From Clostridia bacterium (GTDB taxonomy: Bacteria; Bacillota; Clostridia; Oscillospirales; CAG-272): a DNA stretch of 5,840 bases. The DNA lies in NCBI GenBank assembly GCA_017504335.1, contig JAFVRI010000249.1, forward strand, positions 1 to 5,840, written 5' to 3'. Under the pieces are notes generated by a model that had not been told where the DNA came from, searched no databases, and worked only from the letters and a program-made list of their open reading frames with translations. Numbering within the stretch: the first letter of the stretch is position 1; each line of letters opens with the position of its first letter. Made by a program: the position numbers and the translations under genes. Shown piece by piece: positions 1 to 5,840 of this stretch.

Positions 1-18
1 ACATTAAAACGGCTCTTC

Positions 19-267
19 TCAGTTATTACCTCGGAATTTCTGCTTTAAGGTGTCCACCTGACTCTGCGGCGCGGTGGAGGAGGGATACCAGCCCTTCCCC
101 GCCATCTTGCCGTAGATCTCTCCCTGCATGGCAAGGGATTCGGTCAGAGCGGCATGAAATGCTCCCTGTACATTCTGTGTGGAAGCCTCCACGGTTCCGT
201 GCAGATACAGCTCGCAGCAGCCCTTCTCCAGAAGCAACAGATTTTCCATCAGATTCTTGTCATCCAT
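19..267 (-). CDS. CotF-type spore coat protein (Coat F domain)
   Basis: This 82-residue protein is a small Coat F domain protein, a family of spore coat or spore-associated proteins of Bacilli and Clostridia. Nearly the whole chain is the domain. The recognisable family signatures are the N-terminal MDDKNLMENLLL helix (residues 1-12), the central HGTVEASTQNVQGAF stretch (about 24-38), the ALTESLAMQGEIYGKM helix (about 40-55) and the terminal GWYP motif (about 59-62) followed by a short polar tail. There is no signal peptide or membrane segment, as expected for a protein made inside the sporangium. It lies 12 bases after the 57-residue gene, with GGAGG placed 7 bases before the ATG. It is therefore probably the second gene of a two-gene sporulation unit driven by the promoter at 487-515. 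The TGA stop lies 18 bases from the window edge, so no terminator can be seen. The family assignment is by recognition; the exact layer or role in the spore is unknown. Confidence 0.88.
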   Translation of the reverse strand: MDDKNLMENLLLLEKGCCELYLHGTVEASTQNVQGAFHAALTESLAMQGEIYGKMAGKGWYPSSTAPQSQVDTLKQKFRGNN

Positions 268-282
268 CCCGATTCCTCCTTA
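268..282 (-). promoter_or_regulatory. Merged stop codon / Shine-Dalgarno junction of the coat pair
   Basis: The TAA of the 57-residue gene is immediately followed by GGAGG, giving TAAGGAGG, and the CotF ATG follows after 12 bases in total. Ribosomes terminating on the first gene stand on the second gene's ribosome binding site, so translational coupling or re-initiation is likely. The same arrangement is seen at 2863-2877. Confidence 0.75.
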
Positions 283-453
283 CAGCAATCCGTAAAAATT
301 TTTGAAGATCTGCTCATGCTTTTGCGCCATCTGCTCCACAGAGGCACGAAGCTCAGGATCCTTCATCTGATTGGCGGTTTCTCGGCATTTGGTCTGAAAG
401 AATTGCTCATGCCCCAGCGCATCCTCCACGTATAAAAGCTCCTTGGGTGTCAT
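280..453 (-). CDS. Small spore coat-associated protein, 57 aa
   Basis: This is a short gene encoding 57 residues, starting MTPKELLYVEDALGHEQFF and ending KNFYGLL. The ATG at 453 is supported by a strong AGGAGGT ribosome binding site 8 bases upstream. The stop TAA runs directly into the ribosome binding site of the CotF-type gene. The product is predicted to be two amphipathic helices (about residues 4-27 and 32-54), with repeated Glu/His/Gln positions (HEQFF, KHEQIF) resembling half of a ferritin-like helical bundle. This resembles the small 'spore coat protein' partners that often sit next to CotF genes in Clostridia; that comparison is from memory of the family, not a search. There is no signal peptide or transmembrane segment. 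It is the first gene after the sigma-G-like promoter. Coat or spore association is inferred from sequence style and neighbour, and its biochemical role is unknown. Confidence 0.8.
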   Translation of the reverse strand: MTPKELLYVEDALGHEQFFQTKCRETANQMKDPELRASVEQMAQKHEQIFKNFYGLL

Positions 454-486
454 ACGAAAATACCTCCTCTTGTATAAATGTATCCT

Positions 487-515
487 TAGTATGACCCATT
501 TTCAGGAAGTTATAC
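487..515 (-). promoter_or_regulatory. Sigma-G-like sporulation promoter for the coat pair
   Basis: Read on the minus strand, the -35 element is GTATA (511-515) and the -10 element is CATACTA (487-493), separated by 17 bases. These match the published Bacillus sigma-G pattern (gHATR, 17-18 bases, CATnHTA) at every position. Transcription would start near 480, giving a leader of roughly 27 bases that contains the AGGAGGT ribosome binding site of the 57-residue gene. The region is AT-rich and lies just downstream of the terminator of the preceding operon. Sigma-F overlaps sigma-G in specificity. A mother-cell sigma-E reading (CATACTAA as -10) is possible but fits less well at the -35 position. 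Confidence 0.65.
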
Positions 516-570
516 CAAAAATAAATTCTGTATATAAAAAACAAGGCTCTCTCCAGGAGGGAGGCTCAAA

Positions 571-603
571 AAAATCCGTCGGGACATAGGGTCCGACGGA
601 TTT
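571..603 (-). terminator. Rho-independent terminator of the activase/lipid-kinase operon
   Basis: An inverted repeat with arms AAATCCGTC and GACGGATTT (9 bp) is extended inside by a bulged G and a GGAC/GTCC pairing, around an ATAGG-type loop. On the minus strand the hairpin is followed by a run of seven T (574-568, partly within the stem). The plus-strand side has only TTTCTTCC. It therefore works best for minus-strand transcripts, about 100 bases beyond the lipid kinase stop, and it insulates the coat promoter at 487-515. Confidence 0.85.
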
Positions 604-703
604 CTTCCTCAGAGAAAAAACAATCGCCTATCCCCAAACAAGGACGAGGACTCTGTGTTTCCCCAAGCCATATTTTGTAATAAAAGTTTTTGCGGAGCTT
701 TTT
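604..703. other. Non-coding 3' region of the lipid kinase gene
   Basis: These 100 bases lie between the lipid kinase stop and the terminator. I see no credible gene with a ribosome binding site. The end next to the kinase holds a short palindrome, with GCTTTTT (697-703) and AAAAAGC (706-712) around the stop codon, next to GTTTTTGCGGAGC. It lacks a T-tract on the 3' side in either direction, so it is not a convincing terminator. It may be an mRNA 3'-end structure or part of a dispersed repeat. Confidence 0.4.
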
Positions 704-1600
704 TCAAAAAGCGACTCGCGTCTCCCGCGTCTCCTCTGCCGCCTTTGCGGGCTTTGCCGCCTTGACAGTGTACTTTTTCACACCCAGTACGGTCTCGCCA
801 TCCATCTGAAGAGGACGGGGCTCGTCAAATTCCACCGTGATCTCGTGACCGGTCAATACCGCGGTCACCTTGCTCGTCAGATGCTCGCCCTTGAAGATCT
901 TGGGGAACACCATCAGGGTGTGCAGCTTGCCCGAATTGTGAAAGAGAACCACGGTCTGGTTTCCCTCGGGAGAAAGACGGTCCTGATCGGGTGCCGCCAT
1001 CATACCGCCACCGTAGTAGCGTCCGTTCATGGTCGGCGCGATCCATACCTTCTCAAAGCGATGCTCCTTGCCGTCCACCGTTACAGTGGCTCCCGTGGGC
1101 TTATAGTGGAACAAAAGTCCCTTGATGGCAATACCCGTATAGTTGATGGGCTTGCCGGGGGCTTCCTCACGGATCCGATCGCCTACCTCACAGCAATAGC
1201 CGTCAATGCCGTAGCCAATGCCGTTGATAAAGCGGTATTCCCGACCGTCGATCTCGCAAACGGGAAGATTTTCTATGTACGGCTCCAAGGGGATCAGCTC
1301 ACCCGCAGGCTTTTCGATGTCACGAAGAAAATCATTGCCCGTTCCCGTGGCACAGTAAAAGAGAGGAGAAGAAATTTTCAGCCCCGCAACATCATTGGCA
1401 AAATGATTGAGCGTGCCGTCTCCGCCGCAAAGAACCACGGAAAACTCTTTTTTCTCTTCAAAAAATGCCGCCAAATCCTCAATTGCCGTTACATCCAGCT
1501 TTTCCGCTACCTGATCGCCAAGCTTTTCGCAAAGACGCTCCGCCTCCTCTTTTCCCTTGCCGTTTCCCGCCTTGGGATTGAACAGTACACAGTATTTCAT
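704..1600 (-). CDS. Diacylglycerol kinase family lipid kinase (DgkB/YegS/LCB5-like)
   Basis: This 298-residue protein is a soluble, membrane-associating lipid kinase of the DAGK catalytic family, which phosphorylates diacylglycerol or a related lipid alcohol using ATP and returns diacylglycerol to phospholipid synthesis. The N-terminal nucleotide-binding lobe shows NPKAGNGKG (8-16), the hallmark GGDGT (59-63) and TGTGND (85-90). The C-terminal beta-sandwich lobe shows NGIGYGIDG (126-134), NGRYYGGGM (192-200), an Asp-containing APDQD stretch (203-207) and QMDGE (265-269), where the acidic residue normally helps catalysis. The length is usual for the family. The last 18 residues form an Ala/Lys/Glu/Arg-rich tail outside the domain. 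The ATG is chosen because AAGGAG stands 6 bases upstream and MKYCVLFNPKAG is a typical family start. It begins 23 bases after the HgdB-like gene on the same strand, so it is probably the last gene of that operon. The lipid substrate (diacylglycerol, undecaprenol, sphingoid base) cannot be told from sequence alone. Confidence 0.9.
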   Translation of the reverse strand: MKYCVLFNPKAGNGKGKEEAERLCEKLGDQVAEKLDVTAIEDLAAFFEEKKEFSVVLCGGDGTLNHFANDVAGLKISSPLFYCATGTGNDFLRDIEKPAGELIPLEPYIENLPVCEIDGREYRFINGIGYGIDGYCCEVGDRIREEAPGKPINYTGIAIKGLLFHYKPTGATVTVDGKEHRFEKVWIAPTMNGRYYGGGMMAAPDQDRLSPEGNQTVVLFHNSGKLHTLMVFPKIFKGEHLTSKVTAVLTGHEITVEFDEPRPLQMDGETVLGVKKYTVKAAKPAKAAEETRETRVAF

Positions 1601-1623
1601 TTCGGTCTCCTTTTCTTTTGTCC

Positions 1624-2862
1624 TTACTTCGAATGATTTGCCAGCATCAGCTTGATCCGATTTTCCTGATTGACCGCGGTCGCACCCGCGTCATAGTCTA
1701 TGGCAACAATGTTGATGTCGGGATTCTTCTCCTTCAGGGGGCGCATCATGCCCTTGCCGCAAATGTGGTTGGGGAGACAGCCGAAGGGCTGGGCACACAC
1801 AATGTTCTTAATGCCCTTCTCCGACAGCTCCAGCATTTCGGCGGTCAGAAGCCATCCCTCTCCCATTTTGGCACCGATTCCGATGTAGCCCTTGATCAGG
1901 GTCACCGTATGGTCAAATGCCGTGGGAGGTGTGAAATCCGAATGCTCCTCGATGCACGCGATCAGATCCTTCTGCTTGCGCAGGAAAAAGCGATAGATCA
2001 TCCGCCACAGGCGGTACTGCTTTTTGTTGCGTCCAAGCAGCTCGGTATCCATCATGTTGTTATACACGCAATACATGCAAAAATCCAACAGTCCCGGCAC
2101 CGTAACCTCGGCACCCTCCTTGACCAAGAATTCCTCCAGATTGTTGTTTCCGAGGGGCGAATATTTGACGAAGATCTCGCCAACGATTCCTACACGAATC
2201 TTGGATTCCTCCGCTCTCGGGATTCGGCTGAAGTCCGCGAGGATCTTTCGGTAGTTCTCCTTCACCTTGCGGTAGGAGATCTTCTTGCCCGCATCCAGCT
2301 CCCTTGCCAATCGCTCTGTCCAAAGCTCCGCCAACGCCTCACTGTCGCCGGGACGGATCTCATAGGAGCGGCATTGATTCTTCAGAAGCATCAGAAGATC
2401 CGCATAGAGAATGGCATGCAGAACCCGTCGGATCATGGGCAGAGTCAGCCGAAATCCGGGATGGTCCTCAAGACCAGACAGGCTCATGGAGATCACGGGA
2501 ACGTATCCGAATCCCGCCTTCTCCAATGCCTTACGCAACAGGTTGATATAGTTGGATGCCCGACAGCCTCCTCCCGTCTGAAAGAGGATCAGCGCCGTCT
2601 TGTGGGGATCGTAAGCACCGCTTTGCAGCGCGTCGATAAACTGACCGATGACCAGAAGCGCGGGATAGCAGGTGTCGTTATGCACGTATTTCAGTCCCGT
2701 TTCCTTGATTTTCGGACCCGACGAGGTAAGAAGCTCCGCATGCAAGCCAAAGTTTTCCATTACCTTGCAAATCAGAGTGAAATGCATGGGAAGCATGTTG
2801 GGAACCAACACCGTATAGTCCTTCTTCATTTCCTCGGTAAAGGGAATATAATTTTTTTCCAT
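1624..2862 (-). CDS. HgdB-like 2-hydroxyacyl-CoA dehydratase-type protein (C-terminal part of a normally fused activase)
   Basis: This 412-residue protein corresponds to the C-terminal third of the roughly 1400-residue activase/dehydratase-like proteins of Clostridia, here encoded as its own gene. It belongs to the 2-hydroxyglutaryl-CoA dehydratase D-component (HgdB/FldC/BcrB-like) superfamily, whose members bind Fe-S clusters and receive electrons from an ATP-dependent activase. Visible signatures are NDTCYPA (62-68, Cys65), GGGCRASNY (97-105, Cys100), GEIFVKYSPLGNNNLEEFL (228-246), FCMYC (261-265) and the C-terminal C-x5-C-x5-C set CAQPFGCLPNHIC (356-368) followed by GKG. These cysteines are the candidate cluster ligands. 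No signal peptide or membrane segment is seen, so it is cytoplasmic. The ATG at 2862 has AAGGAGGG upstream and follows the activase stop by 12 bases in the same frame. It almost certainly works as a complex with the 975-residue protein. Its substrate is unknown; a classical acyl-CoA dehydratase activity should not be assumed. Confidence 0.85.
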   Translation of the reverse strand: MEKNYIPFTEEMKKDYTVLVPNMLPMHFTLICKVMENFGLHAELLTSSGPKIKETGLKYVHNDTCYPALLVIGQFIDALQSGAYDPHKTALILFQTGGGCRASNYINLLRKALEKAGFGYVPVISMSLSGLEDHPGFRLTLPMIRRVLHAILYADLLMLLKNQCRSYEIRPGDSEALAELWTERLARELDAGKKISYRKVKENYRKILADFSRIPRAEESKIRVGIVGEIFVKYSPLGNNNLEEFLVKEGAEVTVPGLLDFCMYCVYNNMMDTELLGRNKKQYRLWRMIYRFFLRKQKDLIACIEEHSDFTPPTAFDHTVTLIKGYIGIGAKMGEGWLLTAEMLELSEKGIKNIVCAQPFGCLPNHICGKGMMRPLKEKNPDINIVAIDYDAGATAVNQENRIKLMLANHSK

Positions 2863-2877
2863 TCTGTTCCCTCCTTA
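2863..2877 (-). promoter_or_regulatory. Merged stop codon / Shine-Dalgarno junction between activase and HgdB-like genes
   Basis: The activase stop TAA is immediately followed by GGAGGG, and the next ATG comes after 12 bases (GGAGGGAACAGA). Upstream and downstream reading frames are identical, so only the TAA and four sense codons separate two halves of a protein that is usually one chain. The strong ribosome binding site supports real, coupled initiation at 2862 rather than a dead fragment. Confidence 0.75.
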
Positions 2878-5802
2878 CTGCTCAAGAGCGCCCAAAAGGC
2901 TTCTCAGACGAATCCGAACGGCACCCAGATTGGTGATCTCGTCAATCTTGATCTGCGTATAGAATTTGCCCTTTGCCTCTAAGATCGACCGAACCTCATC
3001 GGTGGTGATGGCGTCCACACCGCATCCGAAGGAAACCAGCTGAACCAGCTCCGCGTTTTCCTGCTCGGTCACGAATCTTGCGGCTCGGTAAAGCCTTGCG
3101 TGGTAGGTCCATTGATTCAGCACCCGTACGGGCTGACGGTCGGTCAGATGACAAATGCTGTCCTCGCTGACCACACAGAAGCCAAGGGATACCGCCAGCT
3201 TGTCAATGCCGTGACCGATCTCGGCATCGGCATGATAAGGACGACCCGCCAGCACCATCAGGCGAAGTCCCTTTTTCTTGGCAAATGCCACAGCTCGCTC
3301 GCCCTCGCGGCGAACGGCAGACATATATTCCTCATACAAATCAAAGCCTGCTTGAATGGCAAGGCGAATCTCTCCCTGCTCCAGCCCCGTGAAATGCTCG
3401 GCAAGATAACGCGAAAGACCGCGCCGCAGCTCTTTTTGACTGTTGATATTCAAATAGGGATACAGGAATTTCACACGGGAAAGCGAATCCATATTGCCAC
3501 TCAGAAGCTCAGCATAATATGCCACCACAGGACAGTTGTAGTGGTTATCCGAATGCTTTTCCTCCACATTGTAGGAAAGACAGGGATAGAAGATGGCATC
3601 CACGCCCTTCTCCACCAGCTCCTCCACATGACCGTGCATGATCTTGGCAGGATAGCAGGCAGTATCCGAGGGAATTGAAAACTGTCCCTTTTCATAGGTT
3701 CTTCGGGTCGACATGCCCGAAACCTCCACACGGAAGCCAAGCGCGCGGAAAATTCCGTACCAAAGAGGCAACAGCTCATACATTCCGAGTGCCAGCGGAA
3801 GTCCGATGCTTCCCCGCTTGCCCTCAACCGAGGGATAGCGCTCCTGCAATGTGGTAAGCCACTCTCTCTTGAAGGCATGCAGATTGGGAAGCTCCTCTCC
3901 CGCATTCTCCAATCCCAAGCCCTTCTGGCATTGGTTGCCCGAAATCAGAGGCTTTCCCTCGGAAAAATGATTGACGGTCAAATGGCAATGGTTGGAGCAG
4001 CCCTTGCAGACCGCGGACTTGGAGGTATGTACAAAGATCGCCAATGCCTCCTTGCCGAGAATCGTGCTTTCCTTCAGGCGCATGGAGTAAAGCGCCGCTC
4101 CGTAAGCACCCATCAGACCCGCAATAGCGGGACGAATGACCTCTTTGCCCAGCTCCTTCTCAAAGGCGCGAAGCACCGCGTCATTATAAAAGGTTCCACC
4201 CTGAACCACCACATGCTCACCCAGCTCCTCCGCGCTACCCGCACGGATGACCTTGTAAATGGCATTCTTCACCACGCTGACCGAAAGTCCCGCAGAAATA
4301 TCCTCCACGGTGGCACCGTCTCGCTGAGACTGCTTCACCGAGGAATTCATAAAGACGGTACAGCGGCTTCCCAGATCCACCGGTGCCTTGCCAAACAGTC
4401 CTCGCTTGGCAAACTCATCGATCTCATAGCCCATGGAGCGGGCAAAGGTCTCGATAAAGGAGCCACAGCCCGAGGAGCATGCCTCGTTGAGCATGATGCT
4501 GTCAATGGCACCGTTTCGAATGCGGAAGCACTTGATATCCTGTCCGCCAATATCCAAAATGAAATCCACCGCGGGCATAAAATGCTTGGCAGCGGTATAG
4601 TGGGCAATGGTCTCTACCAATCCGAGATCCATGTGGAAGGCATGCTTGATCAGCTCCTCACCGTAGCCCGTCACCGCGCTTCCCGCGATCCTTACCCGAT
4701 CTCCGCAAAGCTCGTAGATCTTCTCCAGCTGCTCCTTGACAATGCTCACGGGATTGCCGCGGTTGGAGCTGTAATAGGTATACAGCAATTCCTTTTCCTC
4801 GGACAGAAGTACCAGCTTTGTGGTAGTACTTCCGCAATCCACGCCGAGCCATGCCGATCCGCTGTATTCCTCGATGGATCGTCTCGCCACATCCGCCTTG
4901 GCATGACGGAAGCGGAATTCTCCGTACTCCTCCCGTCCGCTGAACAGCGGAGGCAACCGATTGGCGGTTGAGCCTGTATTCAGCTGAGAGCGAATTGCCT
5001 CGGTCAGCTCGGGCAGCTCAAAAAGCTTGCCTGTTTTCTCGGCGAAGATCGCCGCGCCCATAGCAACAGCATATCTGCCGTATTCGGGAAAGATCGCCTC
5101 CTCATCGGAAAGCTTCAAGGTCTCCTTGAAGCGCTGACGAAGTCCGCGGCAATAGTAGAGAGGTCCTCCAAGGAACAAAACCTTGCCATGAATTTTTCTG
5201 CCCTGTGCCAAGCCCGCAATGGTCTGATTGACCACCGCCTGATAAATGCTTGCCGCCACATCCTCTTTTCTTGCCCCCTGGTTGAGAAGGGGCTGAATAT
5301 CGGTCTTGGCAAACACGCCGCAGCGGGAGGCAATGGGATAGATTCGATGATGGTCCAGACTCAGCCGATCCATTTCATCGGCATCCAGATCAAGCAGAGT
5401 CGCCATCTGGTCGATAAACGCACCCGTACCGCCCGCGCAGCTTCCGTTCATCCGCTCGTCGGTTCCACCCTCGAAGAAGATGATCTTGGCATCCTCTCCA
5501 CCCAACTCAATGACTGCGGTCGCGTCGGGCTCCATGCGCTTGACCACCTCGCCTGTGGCAAATACCTCCTGCACGAAGGGGATGCCGCAAGCCTCTGCCA
5601 GTCCCAATCCCGCAGAGCCGGAAAGTGCCACCGTAAACCGTCTGCCCTCCAGAAGAGGAGACAGCTCGGTCAGCATTTCCAAAGCTTTTCCGCGGACCTG
5701 AGACATATGCCGCTCATATTTTTCGTATATAACCCGTCCGTCCTCGGTCAAAACCGTTTTAACAGTGGTCGAGCCAATGTCGATTCCCAGTGAATACAAC
5801 AT
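2875..5802 (-). CDS. Tandem-domain acyl-CoA dehydratase activase (BcrA/BadF/HgdC-type ATPase) with DUF2229/HgdB-like region
   Basis: This 975-residue cytoplasmic protein has two ASKHA-fold ATPase modules of the HgdC/BcrA/BadF type, which use ATP hydrolysis to push a single electron at very low potential from an Fe-S cluster to a partner. Module 1 (about 1-255) has GIDIGSTTVK (6-15), ELGGEDAK (99-106), GSCAGGTGAF (120-129) and SRCGVF (159-164). Module 2 (about 318-575) has GVDCGSTTTK (320-329), DIGGQDIK (417-424), NEACSSGCGSF (439-449) and SRCTVF (479-484). Cluster cysteines are Cys122/Cys161 and Cys442/Cys481. A cysteine set (599, 602, 606, 625) follows. The rest is a DUF2229/HgdB-like region with SDTACYPAK (712-720), YPCLSYN (739-745), LAGRPYHADAEIGHGIDK (851-868) and FGCGVDAITTDE (925-936). 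The ATG at 5802 is chosen because GIDIGST lies at residue 6, as in the family; the ribosome binding site AAAGGA, 8 bases upstream, is moderate. It is probably the first gene of the block, although only 38 bases upstream are visible. The substrate is unknown. Confidence 0.92.
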   Translation of the reverse strand: MLYSLGIDIGSTTVKTVLTEDGRVIYEKYERHMSQVRGKALEMLTELSPLLEGRRFTVALSGSAGLGLAEACGIPFVQEVFATGEVVKRMEPDATAVIELGGEDAKIIFFEGGTDERMNGSCAGGTGAFIDQMATLLDLDADEMDRLSLDHHRIYPIASRCGVFAKTDIQPLLNQGARKEDVAASIYQAVVNQTIAGLAQGRKIHGKVLFLGGPLYYCRGLRQRFKETLKLSDEEAIFPEYGRYAVAMGAAIFAEKTGKLFELPELTEAIRSQLNTGSTANRLPPLFSGREEYGEFRFRHAKADVARRSIEEYSGSAWLGVDCGSTTTKLVLLSEEKELLYTYYSSNRGNPVSIVKEQLEKIYELCGDRVRIAGSAVTGYGEELIKHAFHMDLGLVETIAHYTAAKHFMPAVDFILDIGGQDIKCFRIRNGAIDSIMLNEACSSGCGSFIETFARSMGYEIDEFAKRGLFGKAPVDLGSRCTVFMNSSVKQSQRDGATVEDISAGLSVSVVKNAIYKVIRAGSAEELGEHVVVQGGTFYNDAVLRAFEKELGKEVIRPAIAGLMGAYGAALYSMRLKESTILGKEALAIFVHTSKSAVCKGCSNHCHLTVNHFSEGKPLISGNQCQKGLGLENAGEELPNLHAFKREWLTTLQERYPSVEGKRGSIGLPLALGMYELLPLWYGIFRALGFRVEVSGMSTRRTYEKGQFSIPSDTACYPAKIMHGHVEELVEKGVDAIFYPCLSYNVEEKHSDNHYNCPVVAYYAELLSGNMDSLSRVKFLYPYLNINSQKELRRGLSRYLAEHFTGLEQGEIRLAIQAGFDLYEEYMSAVRREGERAVAFAKKKGLRLMVLAGRPYHADAEIGHGIDKLAVSLGFCVVSEDSICHLTDRQPVRVLNQWTYHARLYRAARFVTEQENAELVQLVSFGCGVDAITTDEVRSILEAKGKFYTQIKIDEITNLGAVRIRLRSLLGALEQ

Positions 5803-5840
5803 ACGAAAGTTCCTTTCTTTTTTGAATTGCTTACTCCAAC

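Noticed and set aside
154..435. 93-residue plus-strand open frame across the coat pair
   Set aside because: It overlaps two small minus-strand genes that have good ribosome binding sites and family resemblance. Its start lies inside the CotF coding region.
535..567. Possible second terminator hairpin (CTCTCTCC...GGAGGGAG) before an A/T tract
   Set aside because: The arms are nearly contiguous. After leaving room for a loop, the minus-strand stem is short and contains an A-C mismatch. The hairpin at 571-603 is sufficient.
845..1636. 263-residue open frame on the plus strand
   Set aside because: It is fully antisense to the lipid kinase, whose GGDGT and other motifs prove the minus frame. It has no recognisable domain.
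1618..2982. 454-residue open frame on the plus strand
   Set aside because: It lies opposite the well-supported HgdB-like gene and the end of the activase gene. Its translation is rich in His, Gln, Leu and Arg without family motifs, and no convincing ribosome binding site precedes it. It is an antisense shadow of biased codon use.
3877..4971. 364-residue open frame on the plus strand
   Set aside because: It is antisense to the activase modules and has low-complexity, His/Arg/Leu-rich composition. No family resemblance is visible.
5805..5817. Small inverted repeat GAAAG-TTC-CTTTC covering the activase ribosome binding site
   Set aside because: Five base pairs with a three-base loop is too weak and too common to call a regulatory structure, although it overlaps the AAAGGA site.
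5803..5840. Promoter of the activase operon
   Set aside because: Only 38 bases upstream are present, and no -35/-10 pair can be identified in them. The promoter, or an upstream operon gene, lies outside the window.

Overview
The window looks like chromosomal DNA from an anaerobic, endospore-forming member of the Clostridia (Firmicutes). I infer this from a CotF-type spore coat pair with a sigma-G-like promoter, a large oxygen-sensitive-type acyl-CoA dehydratase activase, strong AGGAGG ribosome binding sites and moderate GC content. An Oscillospiraceae/Ruminococcaceae-like organism is a reasonable guess, but it cannot be proved from this stretch. All five real genes lie on the minus strand, so the biological reading order runs from high to low coordinates.

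Upstream block (5802 down to 704): a probable three-gene operon. It starts with a 975-residue protein made of two ASKHA-type ATPase (BcrA/BadF/HgdC activase) modules, a short cysteine cluster and a DUF2229/HgdB-like region. Twelve bases later comes a 412-residue HgdB-like (2-hydroxyacyl-CoA dehydratase subunit-type) protein. Together they equal the roughly 1400-residue single-chain activase/dehydratase-like protein found in many Clostridia, split here by one in-frame TAA. After 23 bases follows a 298-residue diacylglycerol-kinase-type lipid kinase. A clear rho-independent hairpin at 571-603 ends this block.

Downstream block (515 down to 19): a sigma-G-like promoter (-35 at 511-515, -10 at 487-493, 17-base spacer) precedes a 57-residue coat-associated helical protein and then an 82-residue Coat F (CotF) domain protein. 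This is a separate sporulation transcription unit.

The first block would supply an ATP-driven low-potential electron donor fused to a likely Fe-S electron acceptor or substrate protein of unknown substrate, with a membrane-lipid kinase co-transcribed. The most notable features are the gene fission with its merged stop/Shine-Dalgarno junction, the duplicated Cys-39-Cys cluster sites, and the forespore-type promoter in front of genes usually called coat genes. No RNA genes, mobile elements or CRISPR arrays were seen.
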